Assembly (NCBI RefSeq): GCF_001657485.1 | Contig: NZ_LXFU01000024.1 | Span: 62,001-126,000 of the forward strand | DNA: 64,000 nucleotides | Direction: 5' to 3' | Origin: Rhizobium sp. WYCCWR10014 | Lineage (GTDB): Bacteria; Pseudomonadota; Alphaproteobacteria; Rhizobiales; Rhizobiaceae | Part shown: in pieces, positions 9,387 to 19,998 of the stretch | Position numbering within the stretch: the stretch's first letter is position 1 | Layout: each line of letters starts with the position of its first letter | Made by a program: the position numbers and the translations under genes | The notes under the pieces: model-generated | What the model was told of the DNA's origin: nothing | What the model saw: the letters and a program-made list of their open reading frames with translations, nothing else | The model's database searches: none

Positions 9387-9505
9387 GGTACGACTTCCTT
9401 TCATCACCAAATTTGGTGATTGGTGTCGCGCAAATCAAGATTTTGCGCGCCGTTCGTCACATGAACGTCATATCCTCGCCACTTGCCGTTCATGACCTGG
9501 GAGGC

Positions 9506-9531
9506 GAAAGCCCCGGCGGGCCGGGGCTTTC
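9506..9531 (-). terminator. Intrinsic terminator after glnA
   Basis: Twelve-base arms GAAAGCCCCGGC (9506-9517) and GCCGGGGCTTTC (9520-9531) lie 16 bases past the glnA stop. The stem ends in a CTTTC tract with no long T-run, so it may work in either direction. Confidence 0.7.
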
Positions 9532-9547
9532 TGTGTTCTGGGCCCGA

Positions 9548-10957
9548 TCAGGCCGAATAGTACATGTCGTATTCGACCGGATGCGGCGTCATTTCGAAAC
9601 GCATCACCTCAGCCATCTTCAGCTCGATGAAGGCATCGATCTGGTCGTCGTCGAAGACGCCGCCGGCCGTCAGGAACTTGCGGTCCTTGTCGAGGCTTTC
9701 GAGTGCTTCGCGCAAGCTGCCGCAGACGGTCGGGATCTTCTTCAATTCCTTCGGCGGCAGGTCGTAGAGATCCTTGTCCATGGCCTTGCCCGGATGGATC
9801 TTGTTCTTGATGCCGTCGAGGCCGGCCATCAGCATGGCGGCAAAGGCCAGATAGGGGTTGGCGGTCGGATCCGGGAAGCGGACTTCGACGCGCTTGGCCT
9901 TCGGGTTGGAGCCGAACGGAATGCGGCAGGAGGCCGAGCGGTTGCGGGCCGAATAGGCGAGCAGCACAGGGGCTTCGTAACCCGGGACGAGACGCTTGTA
10001 GGAGTTCGTCGACGGATTGGTGAAGGCGTTGATCGCCTTGGCATGCTTGATGATGCCGCCGATGTAGAACAGGCAGCTCTCGGAAAGGCCGGCATATTCG
10101 TCGCCGGCAAAGGTCGGCTTGCCGCCCTTCCAGATCGACTGGTGCACATGCATGCCCGAGCCGTTGTCGCCGAAGATCGGCTTCGGCATGAAGGTCGCCG
10201 TCTTGCCATAGGCGTTGGCAACCTGGTGCACGACATATTTGTAGATCTGCATCTTGTCGGCGTTGCGCACCAGCGTATCGAACTTGATGCCGAGTTCGTG
10301 CTGGGCGGCAGCGACTTCATGGTGATGCTTTTCGACGACGACGCCCATTTCGGAGAGCACCGTCAGCATTTCCGAACGCATGTCCTGGGCACTGTCAACG
10401 GGGGGAACCGGGAAATAGCCGCCCTTGACGCGCGGGCGATGGCCGAGGTTGCCGGTCTCGTAATCGGTATCGTCATTCGACGGCAATTCGGTCGAATCGA
10501 GCTTGAAGCCGGTATTGTAGGGATCGGCCTTGTACTTGACGTCGTCGAAGACGAAGAATTCGGCTTCAGGGCCGACGAAAACCGTATCGCCGATGCCGGA
10601 TGCCTTGAGATAGGCTTCGGCCTTCTTGGCGGTGCCGCGCGGATCGCGGTTATAGGCTTCGCCGGACACCGGATCGAGGATATCGCAGACGATGACCATG
10701 GTCGACTGAGCGAAGAACGGGTCCATATGCACCGTTTCGGTATCGGGCATCAGCACCATGTCGGACTCGTTGATGGCCTTCCAGCCGCCGATCGAGGAGC
10801 CATCGAACATCACGCCGTCAGCGAACATGTCTTCGTCGACGCAGACAACGTCCATCGTCACATGCTGCAGCTTGCCCTTCGGGTCGGTGAAACGCAGATC
10901 GACGAACTTTACGTCGTTCTCCTTGATCTGCTTCAGAATTTCGCTTGCGGTCGCCAT
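9548..10957 (-). CDS. glnA: Glutamine synthetase type I
   Basis: The 469-residue type I glutamine synthetase condenses glutamate and ammonia using ATP and is the entry point for nitrogen assimilation. All signatures are present: [17 protein letters not shown] near the N-terminus, the ATP-binding region [14 protein letters not shown], and the adenylylation loop DLYDLPP with the target Tyr at residue 398. Activity is therefore likely controlled by GlnE adenylylation. A strong GGAGG precedes the ATG. It lies 78 bp downstream of glnB in the same direction, the classic glnBA order, so it is expected to be read from the sigma-54 promoter before glnB and possibly from its own promoter. Confidence 0.98.
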   Translation of the reverse strand: MATASEILKQIKENDVKFVDLRFTDPKGKLQHVTMDVVCVDEDMFADGVMFDGSSIGGWKAINESDMVLMPDTETVHMDPFFAQSTMVIVCDILDPVSGEAYNRDPRGTAKKAEAYLKASGIGDTVFVGPEAEFFVFDDVKYKADPYNTGFKLDSTELPSNDDTDYETGNLGHRPRVKGGYFPVPPVDSAQDMRSEMLTVLSEMGVVVEKHHHEVAAAQHELGIKFDTLVRNADKMQIYKYVVHQVANAYGKTATFMPKPIFGDNGSGMHVHQSIWKGGKPTFAGDEYAGLSESCLFYIGGIIKHAKAINAFTNPSTNSYKRLVPGYEAPVLLAYSARNRSASCRIPFGSNPKAKRVEVRFPDPTANPYLAFAAMLMAGLDGIKNKIHPGKAMDKDLYDLPPKELKKIPTVCGSLREALESLDKDRKFLTAGGVFDDDQIDAFIELKMAEVMRFEMTPHPVEYDMYYSA

Positions 10958-11035
10958 TAATGAGTTTCCTCCGATTTGCGATGACGGTGTAGGTCGGCGA
11001 TGACGGTAACGGACTTTGCGCGATTGGCAAAGTGG

Positions 11036-11714
<679 letters not shown>

Positions 11715-13190
11715 ATGATGAGCAAACATCTGTCTGACCTTCTTCTCACGCCTGCCGAAATGGCCGCCGTCGATGCAGCCGCTGCCGCATCCGGCATCGA
11801 CTCCTTCGGCCTGATGGAGAGGGCAGGCGCCGCGGTCGCGGCCGCTGCTCTGCGCCTTCATTCCGGTGCGTTGCGTTTCGCCGTCTTCTGCGGACCCGGC
11901 AACAATGGCGGCGACGCCTATGTCGCAGCACGTTATCTGCAGGCGAGCGGGGCGAGGGTGGCGCTCTTCCACCTCGGCGATCCCTCCGGGCTGAAGGGCG
12001 ATGCGGCCCGTGCCCGAGCCGGTTGCGTGCTCGAGGGGCAAAACCTCGACCTCTATCGGCCCGAAACCGGCGACGTCGTCATCGACGGTTTGTTCGGGGC
12101 GGGGCTTGGCCGCGAAGTGTCGGCCGATGTGCGCGCGCTAATCGAGCGCATCACCGAGGCCGCTATACCGGTACTTGCCATCGATCTGCCCTCCGGTCTT
12201 GATGGCCGCACCGGCAAGGTGCTGGGTGCCGCCTTCCGGGCCCGCAACACCATCACCTTCATGACCCGTAAGCCCGGCCATCTGCTGATGCCGGGCAGGG
12301 AGCTTTGCGGGGAATTGGAGGTCTTCGACATCGGCATCCCCGCCCGCATCGTCAGGGCTGAGGCAGGCGGTATCATCGCCGAGAACACGCCGGATGCCTG
12401 GAAGCGTGCGCTGCCGGCCGAGCAGTTGGAAACCCATAAATACAAGCGCGGTCATCTGGTGGTTTTCTCAGGCGAGGCCGACAAGACGGGTGCTGCGCGC
12501 ATGTCGGCGATCTCGGGCCTGAAGGCCGGCGCCGGCCTGGTGACGATCGCCGCCCCCCGCGAGGCGATGGCGGCCAATGCCGCGCATCTCACCGCCGTCA
12601 TGCTGCATGCCATCGACGATGAGGCCGACCTCGGCGACTGGCTCAACGACCAGCGGCTGCAGACCTTCGTCCTCGGCCCCGGTTTCGGCATTGGCGCCAG
12701 GGCGCGCGGCTTCGTCTCGGCCCTTACCGATCGCCATCTGGTGCTCGATGCCGACGGCATCTCCTCGTTCAAAGATGATCCGCAACAGCTATTTGATCTT
12801 TTCCGGGGTGAGCCGCGTCTGGTGCTGACGCCGCACGAAGGCGAATTCGCCCGGCTCTTTCCCGATATCGGCGGCGACGAGGGGCTCGGCAAGGTGGATA
12901 AGGCCTTGGCCGCCGCCCGCCGCGCCAATGCCGCGATTATCTACAAAGGCGCCGATACCGTCATCGCCGCGCCTGATGGACGTGCGCTCATCAATACCAA
13001 CGCTCCTGTCTGGCTTGCCACCGCCGGTTCAGGCGACGTGCTTGCCGGCATCATCGGCGGATTGCTCGCCCAGGGCCTGCCGGCCTTCGAGGCCGCGGCT
13101 GCCGGCGTCTGGCTGCACGGCGAGGCCGGCCGACGCGCCGGCAAGGGGCTGACGGCGGAGGAGCTTGCAGCCGTGGTATTGCCGCTTTAG
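11715..13190 (+). CDS. nnr: Bifunctional NAD(P)H-hydrate epimerase / ADP-dependent dehydratase
   Basis: A 491-residue YjeF-type repair enzyme. The N-terminal half (about 1-215) is the NAD(P)HX epimerase, with CGPGNNGGDAYVAARYL as the nucleotide-binding motif. The C-terminal half (about 225-490) is the ribokinase-like dehydratase, with AGSGDVLAGIIGGLLAQG near residue 435 and a preceding PHEGEFARL. Together they repair hydrated NADH and NADPH. ATGs occur at 11715 and 11718, and a TTG at 11706 is also open; the true start is within these few codons. Its position next to glnB is typical of Rhizobiales. Confidence 0.95.
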   Translation: MMSKHLSDLLLTPAEMAAVDAAAAASGIDSFGLMERAGAAVAAAALRLHSGALRFAVFCGPGNNGGDAYVAARYLQASGARVALFHLGDPSGLKGDAARARAGCVLEGQNLDLYRPETGDVVIDGLFGAGLGREVSADVRALIERITEAAIPVLAIDLPSGLDGRTGKVLGAAFRARNTITFMTRKPGHLLMPGRELCGELEVFDIGIPARIVRAEAGGIIAENTPDAWKRALPAEQLETHKYKRGHLVVFSGEADKTGAARMSAISGLKAGAGLVTIAAPREAMAANAAHLTAVMLHAIDDEADLGDWLNDQRLQTFVLGPGFGIGARARGFVSALTDRHLVLDADGISSFKDDPQQLFDLFRGEPRLVLTPHEGEFARLFPDIGGDEGLGKVDKALAAARRANAAIIYKGADTVIAAPDGRALINTNAPVWLATAGSGDVLAGIIGGLLAQGLPAFEAAAAGVWLHGEAGRRAGKGLTAEELAAVVLPL

Positions 13191-13395
13191 CGCCGCCGCA
13201 TCCTCCTGCACCTCGAACGCAGAAGCAATCCGCACTGTCCCCGACATGTCTGGCCGTGGCGCGGGCTGCGTTGTTTTACCATTGTAAATGCGGGCGATGT
13301 GTCAGTTGAGTGACGGTTTTATTTGGAATTTGTAGAGCGACATCGATCAGCCGAGGAATGTCCTGCGCTGGGAAACAGCAACCCGTCAAACTAAA
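13191..13395. other. Intergenic region upstream of pstS
   Basis: About 200 bases between nnr and the Pho-box-like element. The part from 13260 is AT-richer than the coding DNA around it. No ORF, strong hairpin or clear terminator was found. Confidence 0.4.
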
Positions 13396-13414
13396 CTGTC
13401 ATTAAAATGTTAAT
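13396..13414 (+). promoter_or_regulatory. Possible Pho box (PhoB binding site)
   Basis: CTGTCAT-TAAA-ATGTTAAT: the first half matches the PhoB half-site CTGTCAT exactly and the second, 11 bases on, matches only in part. Its place about 130 bases before an orphan PstS gene makes phosphate control plausible. The weak second half keeps confidence moderate. Confidence 0.5.
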
Positions 13415-13542
13415 GAATGGAAATACTTAGTGGTGGCAGGAATTCCTGTCGGCCGGACCACGGTTCGTACGACGGGTCCTCAGCTGATCTGGTGTGAATT
13501 CTGAGCGAAGTACGCAGTCAACGGTTGCGAGGGGAAGCGCCG

Positions 13543-14634
13543 ATGGAACGTTTTTTTCGGCAAGTCCACAGAGTGACGACCGCCGCCGCCGGCTTTGGCG
13601 GACTTGCGGCAGTTGTCGGCTCACTCTTCATCGCTCCTGCAGCCATGGCCGAGCCCATTCGCGGCGCTGGCTCCACATTCGCGGCACCCATCATCGCGAA
13701 ATGGGCGGAGATCTACGAGAAGGCGCGGATGGATGACGGCGACTTCAGCTCACCCGACTGGACGGTAGACTACGAGCTGGTCGGTTCGCTGGCAGGTATG
13801 ATGCGCCTTGATCAGCCGGAGCTGGACTTCGCTGCGACCGATGTGCCGGTCTCCCATGACGAGCTCTTAAAGCATGGCCGCCAGCAGTTTCCGATCGTAC
13901 TCGGCAGCGTGGCGATTGCCGTCAATCTTGACGGTATCGACAAGGGCCGTATCAACCTGACCGGCCCGCTGCTTGCGAATATCTATCTCGGCAAGATCCA
14001 GTCATGGGCTGACCCTGCCATCAAGGCGATCAACCCGGAGATCAGTCTTCCCGATCAGAAAATCAGCCCCGTTACCCGCAAGGACGGATCAGGCACCACC
14101 TTCATGTTCACCGAATTCCTGTCCTCGGCAAGCCCCGAATGGAAGGCGGCACATGGAGCGGATACGCTGATCGCCTGGCCTGTGGGGACGAGTGTCGAGG
14201 GAACCGGGGATCTCATTCGCGCGGTGCAGGCAACCAAGGGGGCGATCGCCTATGCCGATTTTGGCCAGGTCGAGCGTGCAAACCTGCCCTATGCCGCTGT
14301 TCAGAACAAATCCGGCCAGTTCGTAAAACCGGGACCGGATGGCGTGCGGGCTGCGGCCAGCACCGCCTCATGGGATGAAGCGAAAGATTTTTCGGTGTCG
14401 CTCACGGATCAACCGGGAGAGGCGGCCTATTCGATCAGCGGGGCGACATTTGCTGTCGTTCCAATGACGGGACAGGCGCCCAATCGCTATCGCCGCGTGC
14501 ATGACTTTTTCCGCCTGGCGTTCGAGACAGGCAGTAAGGACGCCGAGGGGCTGGGCTATGTGCCTTTGCCGCCGCAGCTCGTCAGTCAGATCGTCAAATA
14601 CTGGCTGAAGCAGGATGCCTCCGCGAGCCAGTAA
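13543..14634 (+). CDS. Phosphate-binding protein, PstS family
   Basis: A 363-residue periplasmic phosphate receptor. A signal peptide runs to about residue 36 (APAAMAEP). The mature protein shows the PstS landmarks: RGAGSTFAAPIIAKW (phosphate contact region), LDFAATDVPV, LTGPLLANIYLGKIQSWADP, and RKDGSGTTFMFTEFLS. The ATG at 13543 has GAGGGGA upstream; an in-frame TTG 18 bases earlier is less likely. No pstCAB genes follow. Instead the next gene is a Na/Pi cotransporter, so this receptor may be a second, orphan PstS. Confidence 0.9.
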   Translation: MERFFRQVHRVTTAAAGFGGLAAVVGSLFIAPAAMAEPIRGAGSTFAAPIIAKWAEIYEKARMDDGDFSSPDWTVDYELVGSLAGMMRLDQPELDFAATDVPVSHDELLKHGRQQFPIVLGSVAIAVNLDGIDKGRINLTGPLLANIYLGKIQSWADPAIKAINPEISLPDQKISPVTRKDGSGTTFMFTEFLSSASPEWKAAHGADTLIAWPVGTSVEGTGDLIRAVQATKGAIAYADFGQVERANLPYAAVQNKSGQFVKPGPDGVRAAASTASWDEAKDFSVSLTDQPGEAAYSISGATFAVVPMTGQAPNRYRRVHDFFRLAFETGSKDAEGLGYVPLPPQLVSQIVKYWLKQDASASQ

Positions 14635-14746
14635 TTCCTTCGCGCGTATACGCGGTCGGGACATCGCCGACCGTATGAAATCGGGCATGTGAGACGCGGG
14701 GGCGTCGTTGAAGCGCGCCATTTTGGCGCCAAGGGGGTAAGGCGTA

Positions 14747-16480
14747 ATGAACATCGACATTTTCAAGGATATTCTTGTGCCTGTTATTGGCGGGCTGGGG
14801 ATATTCATGCTCGGTCTGGAGTTCATGTCGAACGGCATCCAGGCACTCTCCGTCAACAAGATGCGCGCATTTCTTGCGAGAGCCGCAGGCACGCCGATCA
14901 AGGGCGTCATCGCGGAAACGCTCATCACCGGTGTCATCCAGTCATCGACGGCAATGACGGTCATGGTCGTCGGCCTCGTCAATGCCGGCGTTGTCGGCTT
15001 GCGTCCGGCGATCAGCGTCATCATGGGCGCCAACATCGGCACGACGCTCGGAAACGGCCTGATCGCCTTGCCGCTCGGTCCTCTTGGCCTGATCTTTGCG
15101 GGCGTTTTTTCGCTGGTTTACTGCTTTGCCAAGAGCGAGCGGATCCGCAACGTCGCGCTTGCCTGCATGGGCTTCGCGCTGATTTTCTACGGTCTCAATC
15201 TGATGACCGGCGGCCTTCGGCCGCTGCGCAACATTCCGGAGGTCATGGACGTTCTGTCGACGCTGACCGCCGACTCCTATTACAACCTGATCAAATGCGT
15301 GCTGATCGCCGCCGGCGTCACCGCGATGATCCACTCCTCGTCGGCGACGATCGGTATCGTCATGGGGCTCGGCGCGGCTGGTGTCCTTGACTGGACGACG
15401 GCGGTTGCCTTCTCGCTGGGTGCGGATCTCGGAACCACGATCACCTCGTGGATTGCTTCGCTCAATCTGTCGAAGAACGCCAAACGCGCTGCCTATGCCC
15501 ATATGTCCTTCAACATTATCGGCGTCTGCATCACGGTGCCCTTGTTCTTCGTCTCGATCGACGTTCTGGCATGGGCGATGCAGTGGTTCGGCGGCGATCC
15601 CGGCGTTCCGGTCGTGGTCGAGGGCAAGGAGACATTTCCGCTGGTTCCGGTCGCTGTCGGTCTCTATTCGACCTTCTTCAACGTCTTCAACACGGCGCTG
15701 CTGTTTCCCTTCGTCAGCGTCTTCGAACGTGTCTTGTCGCGCATCGGCCGTATCGACGCCGAGGATGTTGAAGATTATTCGACGCCGAAATTCCTCGACC
15801 GCAGGCTCACAAGCGACTTCGCGCGCGCCGTTCCGGCCGTCCAGCAGGAGACCGCGCGTCACCTGCAGGCCGGCGCGATGTTCCTGGATATTGCCCGGTC
15901 CGCCAAGTCGGCTCCATCAGATCCGGGCGAACACTATCTCGCCACCGATATCCTCAGCCGTGACATTCGCGATTATACCGCATCGCTGATGAAGGAGGAT
16001 CTGCCTTACGAGCAACTCGATCTGGTCGCCAGCCTGATCGAGGAGGCGGATTTCACCGCTGCCTTGACTGAATCGATGCATCAGGTCGCCCGGCGCGTGA
16101 AGCGTGAAAAATTCAGCGAGCCCGCTTTGGCGATCGTCAATCTGGCACTGAGCAAGCTCGATGCCTCTTTGCAGGATATCATGCCCGACTACGGCGTGGT
16201 TCGTCCCTCCATGCCGGCCGGCCATGTCAGCCTTCCCAATGTCAGCGAACTGCGGGAACAGACACTGGCACTTGGCCCGGATGCCGGCGCGGCCGAACGC
16301 GGCACGATCCTGGCGCTTCTCGGCTCGGTCGAGCGCGCCGAGATCTTGATCCGCCGCATCGATGAGGAACGCAAATCCGTCAACCGGCAGAGCGTTCTGT
16401 CGCGGGTTTCGCAGAAACGGGAACGGCAGGCACGTCCTCCGCTGGACGAGGGCGGGTTGAGCCCGATGCCTGCCGAATAA
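14747..16480 (+). CDS. Na+/phosphate cotransporter with PhoU-like domain
   Basis: A 577-residue PNaS-family (NptA/YjbB type) sodium-phosphate symporter. Residues 1-310 carry the duplicated inverted repeats with the two QSS/SSS signatures (GVIQSSTAMTVMVVGL and MIHSSSATIGIVMGLG) and about eight membrane segments. The last 200 residues form a helical, PhoU-like cytoplasmic domain. AAGGGGGTAAGG precedes the ATG. It lies 112 bases after the PstS gene in the same direction, with a small 7-bp hairpin (14653-14673) between, so the two may share low-phosphate control, though family members can also export phosphate. Confidence 0.92.
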   Translation: MNIDIFKDILVPVIGGLGIFMLGLEFMSNGIQALSVNKMRAFLARAAGTPIKGVIAETLITGVIQSSTAMTVMVVGLVNAGVVGLRPAISVIMGANIGTTLGNGLIALPLGPLGLIFAGVFSLVYCFAKSERIRNVALACMGFALIFYGLNLMTGGLRPLRNIPEVMDVLSTLTADSYYNLIKCVLIAAGVTAMIHSSSATIGIVMGLGAAGVLDWTTAVAFSLGADLGTTITSWIASLNLSKNAKRAAYAHMSFNIIGVCITVPLFFVSIDVLAWAMQWFGGDPGVPVVVEGKETFPLVPVAVGLYSTFFNVFNTALLFPFVSVFERVLSRIGRIDAEDVEDYSTPKFLDRRLTSDFARAVPAVQQETARHLQAGAMFLDIARSAKSAPSDPGEHYLATDILSRDIRDYTASLMKEDLPYEQLDLVASLIEEADFTAALTESMHQVARRVKREKFSEPALAIVNLALSKLDASLQDIMPDYGVVRPSMPAGHVSLPNVSELREQTLALGPDAGAAERGTILALLGSVERAEILIRRIDEERKSVNRQSVLSRVSQKRERQARPPLDEGGLSPMPAE

Positions 16481-16593
16481 CGGCATTGTCGTCGCGATCC
16501 TTGCGTGGCATCTTCCCGCCGGAGGATGCCACGTCTCGTTGATTGGTTTTCCGTTTTTCACTGCGTAAGTCTGTCTTCCCGACGGAGGCTCGA

Positions 16594-17610
16594 ATGAGTG
16601 TTGGCCTGATCGCCCTTCTTGATGATATCGCGGCATTGGCCAAGGTGGCTGCGGCGTCGCTCGACGATATCGCCGGCCAGGCTGCCAAGGCAGGCGCGAA
16701 AGCGGCCGGCGTCGTCATTGACGATGCGGCAGTCACACCCCGCTACGTCACCGGATTTTCGGCAGCGCGCGAATTGCCGATCATCGGCAGGATCGCGCTC
16801 GGCTCGCTGAAGAACAAGCTTCTGATCCTGCTGCCCGCAGCGCTGATCCTGAGCCTTGTCGCACCGCAGGCGATCACACCGCTGCTAATGATCGGCGGAC
16901 TTTATCTCTGCTACGAGGGTGTGGAAAAAGTCTACGCACTGGTGCTGCCGCATGCGGCTCACGCCCATGAAACGGCACTCGAGACGACAAGCCTCGATGC
17001 CAAATCGGTAGAAGACGAAAAGGTTGCCGGTGCGATCAAGACGGATTTCATCCTGTCGGCCGAAATCATGGCGATTACGCTCGCCGTCGTGCCGTCTGGC
17101 AGCGTGTTCACGCAGGCCCTCATCCTTGCCGTCGTTGGACTAGGCATCACGGTCTTGGTCTATGGCGGCGTGGCGCTTATCGTGAAGGCCGATGATGTCG
17201 GTCTCATGCTGGCGCGTGTGCGCACGGCATCTGCGATGGGCGCCTTCTTGCGTGCGATCGGAAAGGGGCTTGTCACAGGCATGCCTTATTTTCTGAAAGT
17301 GCTCGGCATTGTCGGAACAGCCGCCATGATCTGGGTCGGCGGCGGCATCATCGTTCATGGCCTCGAAGCCTATGGCGTCAGCGGCCCAGCGCATCTGATC
17401 CATGATGCCGGCGAGGCGACGGCGCATGCCATCCCCGTTCTGCCATCGGTGCTGCGCTGGATCGTCGAGGCCGCAGGAGCGGGCATCGTCGGGATCGTCG
17501 CCGGATTGATCGCAATTCCGGTCGCAGGCTACGCCGTCTCGCCGATATGGCGGTACCTCAAATCGCTCCTGCCGCGCCGGAAAGAGGCGCTGGTGGACGG
17601 GAAGAAATGA
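16594..17610 (+). CDS. DUF808 family inner membrane protein (YedI-like)
   Basis: A 338-residue DUF808 protein. The N-terminal VGLIALLDDIAALAKVAAASLDD stretch is diagnostic of the family, followed by about six to seven membrane helices and a basic C-terminus (SLLPRRKEALVDGKK). Function is unknown; the E. coli relative is YedI. I chose the ATG at 16594 for its GGAGG site; a frame opening at 16543 adds unrelated residues. It sits between a Na/Pi transporter and CorA, so a role in ion or envelope homeostasis is possible but only contextual. Confidence 0.85.
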   Translation: MSVGLIALLDDIAALAKVAAASLDDIAGQAAKAGAKAAGVVIDDAAVTPRYVTGFSAARELPIIGRIALGSLKNKLLILLPAALILSLVAPQAITPLLMIGGLYLCYEGVEKVYALVLPHAAHAHETALETTSLDAKSVEDEKVAGAIKTDFILSAEIMAITLAVVPSGSVFTQALILAVVGLGITVLVYGGVALIVKADDVGLMLARVRTASAMGAFLRAIGKGLVTGMPYFLKVLGIVGTAAMIWVGGGIIVHGLEAYGVSGPAHLIHDAGEATAHAIPVLPSVLRWIVEAAGAGIVGIVAGLIAIPVAGYAVSPIWRYLKSLLPRRKEALVDGKK

Positions 17611-17637
17611 AACCGCCGCCCATCGACGAGCAAGGCG

Positions 17638-18603
17638 TCAGATCCAGCGGGCGCGCTTGAAACGGATGAAAAGTGCGATGCACATGACAGCGATGACGGC
17701 CAAAACGACAAAATAGCCGTAGCTGGTTTTCAGCTCGGGCATATTGTCGAAATTCATGCCGTAAATGCCGGCGATCGCCGTCGGAACGGCGAGAATGGCA
17801 GCCCAGGCCGCCAACTGCCGTGTGATTGTGCCCTGTCTTTGCTGTTCAATCAGATTGCTCGCTTCGAAAACCGATGTGATCACGTCGCGCAAGCTTGCAA
17901 CCATCGTCTCGACACGGTGCATGTGCTGAAGCGCATCGCGGAAATAGGGCTTCGCTTCCCTGTCAAGTGACGGCAGGTCGAGATGGTAGAGCTTGCCGCA
18001 AAGGTCCAGCATCGCATCCAGCACCCGCTGAAACAGAATGACTTCCCGGCGCAACTTGAAAATGCGGGCGATCTGGCTGCGGTCGAGAAACGCATCGAGC
18101 ATTTTTCGTTCCATCTCGAGAACGGAATCCTCGATCGTGCGCACGATGGGAAGATAGCCGTCGATAATGAAATCGAGAATGGCATGCAGAATGTAGTCGG
18201 TGCCATGGCAGAGCGTCTGCGGCGATGTCTCCAGCCGGCCGCGCAGTTCTCCGTGCCCGCGCTCCGACCCATTGCGGACGGTGATGATATAGCGCTTGCC
18301 GACGAAAATTGCGGTCTCCCCGTAGGTGATATGGTCCCCCTCGAGCTGTGCCGTCTTTGCGATGACGAACAACTGGTCGTCATAGACGCTGAGCTTCGGC
18401 ATCTGAAGAGAACTGAGCGCATCGGCGATCGAGAGTTCGTGAAGGCCGAAACGGCCTTGCAGCAGCAGGAGTTCGTCCCGGCTAGGCTTGTGCAGCCCGA
18501 TCCAGATGAATTCATTGTCCGTCGCCGGAATGGAGACCGCCTCGAAAGGTACGGCCTCGACCCGCCGTCCATTGCGATAGAGATAGGATGCGGCAACGCT
18601 CAT
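17638..18603 (-). CDS. corA: CorA family magnesium/cobalt transporter
   Basis: A 321-residue CorA channel. The N-terminal cytoplasmic alpha/beta domain leads into a long helix (about 150-255) and two C-terminal membrane helices. The first helix ends in the signature YGMNFD (near residue 282) that forms the selectivity filter, and the second ends in a basic tail (RFKRARWI). The protein should take up Mg2+ and possibly Co2+ or Ni2+. It is convergent with the DUF808 gene. Several CorA paralogues are usual in rhizobia, so main versus accessory role cannot be told. Confidence 0.93.
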   Translation of the reverse strand: MSVAASYLYRNGRRVEAVPFEAVSIPATDNEFIWIGLHKPSRDELLLLQGRFGLHELSIADALSSLQMPKLSVYDDQLFVIAKTAQLEGDHITYGETAIFVGKRYIITVRNGSERGHGELRGRLETSPQTLCHGTDYILHAILDFIIDGYLPIVRTIEDSVLEMERKMLDAFLDRSQIARIFKLRREVILFQRVLDAMLDLCGKLYHLDLPSLDREAKPYFRDALQHMHRVETMVASLRDVITSVFEASNLIEQQRQGTITRQLAAWAAILAVPTAIAGIYGMNFDNMPELKTSYGYFVVLAVIAVMCIALFIRFKRARWI

Positions 18604-18705
18604 GCGGGCTCCCAGGTTGCCACGATCATGATGCCCTCATGGAATGCGTGACTGACGATGTGATACCCACAATGTTACGATCCTTTTGTGACTATCCAGC
18701 CCGGC

Positions 18706-19512
18706 CTATTTCGCCAGCGCCTGCTGCAGGGCGATCGCCCCGTGCGGCGCGTTGACCTTGCCCTCATGGATCATGAAAGCGAAGACGTCGCGCGGCTCTG
18801 TCTTCACCTTGCGATCTCCATCGATCAGCGGCAGGTCATCAGGAACCTTGCCCTCGGCCCAGGTCTCCAGCCGGTCTGCCCAGGCCTTCAGGTCCTTTTC
18901 CGAATAGCAGGTCGGAATATCGTCCGAGCCCTTCTGCAGCCGCGCATAGACGAAATCGGCCGTCACGTCAGCGATCATCGGATATTCGAAATGTTCGGCG
19001 CAAACAGGAGCCACGCCGTATTTCGAAAGCAGCGCCACGAACTCCGGCACCTTGAAAGAATCGTGCCGTACTTCGACCACGTGGCGAAGCGCCAACCCGT
19101 CCTGTTTGGCCGGCAGCAGCTTCAGGAAGGCTTCGAAATCGTCTGCATCGAACCTCTTCGTCGGTGCGAACTGCCACAGCAGCGGCCCGAGATGATCGCC
19201 GAGTTCGCTGATGCCTGATGACAGGAACCGCTCCATCGATTCACCGGCTTCGGCAAGCACCCGCCGATTAGTGACAAAACGCGTCGCCTTCAGCGAAAAG
19301 ATGAAACCGTCGGGCACATCCGCCGCCCATTTGGCGAAGACTGCGGGCTTTTGCGTGCTGTAATAGGTGCCGTTGACCTCGATGACCTTCAGCTGGCGGC
19401 TGGCATAATTCAGCTCGTCCTTCTGTTTCAGGTCATCGGGAAAGAAATGCCTGCGCCAGGGCTCGAAGGTCCAGCCGCCGATGCCGGTGCGGATAGTGCC
19501 GGATTTCGTCAT
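18706..19512 (-). CDS. DUF72 family protein (YecE-like)
   Basis: A 268-residue TIM-barrel-like DUF72 protein. Landmarks are the opening RTGIGGWTFEPWRRHFFP, the VEVNGTYY-type segment (IEVNGTYYSTQKP), VRHDSF, and the YARLQKG motif near residue 185. Function is unknown; the family is loosely linked to nucleic acid or sugar-related enzymes by fold only. It is unusually placed downstream of a uvrA-GNAT pair, on the same strand and separated by 24 bases, so it may be the last gene of that unit. Confidence 0.85.
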   Translation of the reverse strand: MTKSGTIRTGIGGWTFEPWRRHFFPDDLKQKDELNYASRQLKVIEVNGTYYSTQKPAVFAKWAADVPDGFIFSLKATRFVTNRRVLAEAGESMERFLSSGISELGDHLGPLLWQFAPTKRFDADDFEAFLKLLPAKQDGLALRHVVEVRHDSFKVPEFVALLSKYGVAPVCAEHFEYPMIADVTADFVYARLQKGSDDIPTCYSEKDLKAWADRLETWAEGKVPDDLPLIDGDRKVKTEPRDVFAFMIHEGKVNAPHGAIALQQALAK

Positions 19513-19536
19513 GTCGTCCTCCCCATTCGCAGCCGC

Positions 19537-19998
19537 TCAGGCCGCATTGATCTTTTTGGTCATGTCGACGAGCGTCCATCCTGGCCGATAAGGGCTTGGT
19601 CGGCGACCCGTTTCCTGAAATCCGAAGGCGCTGTAGAGCGCGATGTTCCGCTCCATCCGCGCATTGGTGTAGAGCCGGATCTCCAGCACGGCCCATTCCC
19701 GCGCCTTGCCCTCCAGCCAGCGCAGCATCGCCATTCCATGCCCGGCACCCTGAAAGGCCGGCGAGACCGCGATGCTGAACAGCATGAGATGATCGGAATG
19801 CTGCTCGACGACCACCAGGCCGGCCGTTTGCCCGCCGATCTGGCGCAACCAGGCCTCGCCGCGTTCGATCCGCGGCGCGTAATTCTCCGTCACCGGGATC
19901 GGCGGAGCACCGAAAAGTTCGGTATAGGGCCGGTAGGCGGCTGTGGTCAGCGTCGCGATCGTTTCCAGATCATCGGGCGACGCTGGCCTCATCGTCAT
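19537..19998 (-). CDS. GNAT family N-acetyltransferase
   Basis: A 153-residue GNAT acetyltransferase. The acetyl-CoA binding motif A is [19 protein letters not shown] (residues about 78-96; Q-G-A-G-H-G core), and the C-terminal [16 protein letters not shown] gives the usual motif B. The acceptor is unknown. Its start codon overlaps the uvrA stop (ATGA), so it is translationally coupled to uvrA and probably co-induced with it under the LexA box. Confidence 0.88.
   Translation of the reverse strand: MTMRPASPDDLETIATLTTAAYRPYTELFGAPPIPVTENYAPRIERGEAWLRQIGGQTAGLVVVEQHSDHLMLFSIAVSPAFQGAGHGMAMLRWLEGKAREWAVLEIRLYTNARMERNIALYSAFGFQETGRRPSPYRPGWTLVDMTKKINAA

Noticed and set aside
9406..9419. CACCAAATTTGGTG palindrome upstream of hspQ
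   Set aside because: A real dyad, but too short and without a known regulator to be called as a separate operator.
9368..10960. 530-codon plus-strand open frame opposite glnA
   Set aside because: Antisense shadow of glnA with no ribosome site and no recognisable domain.
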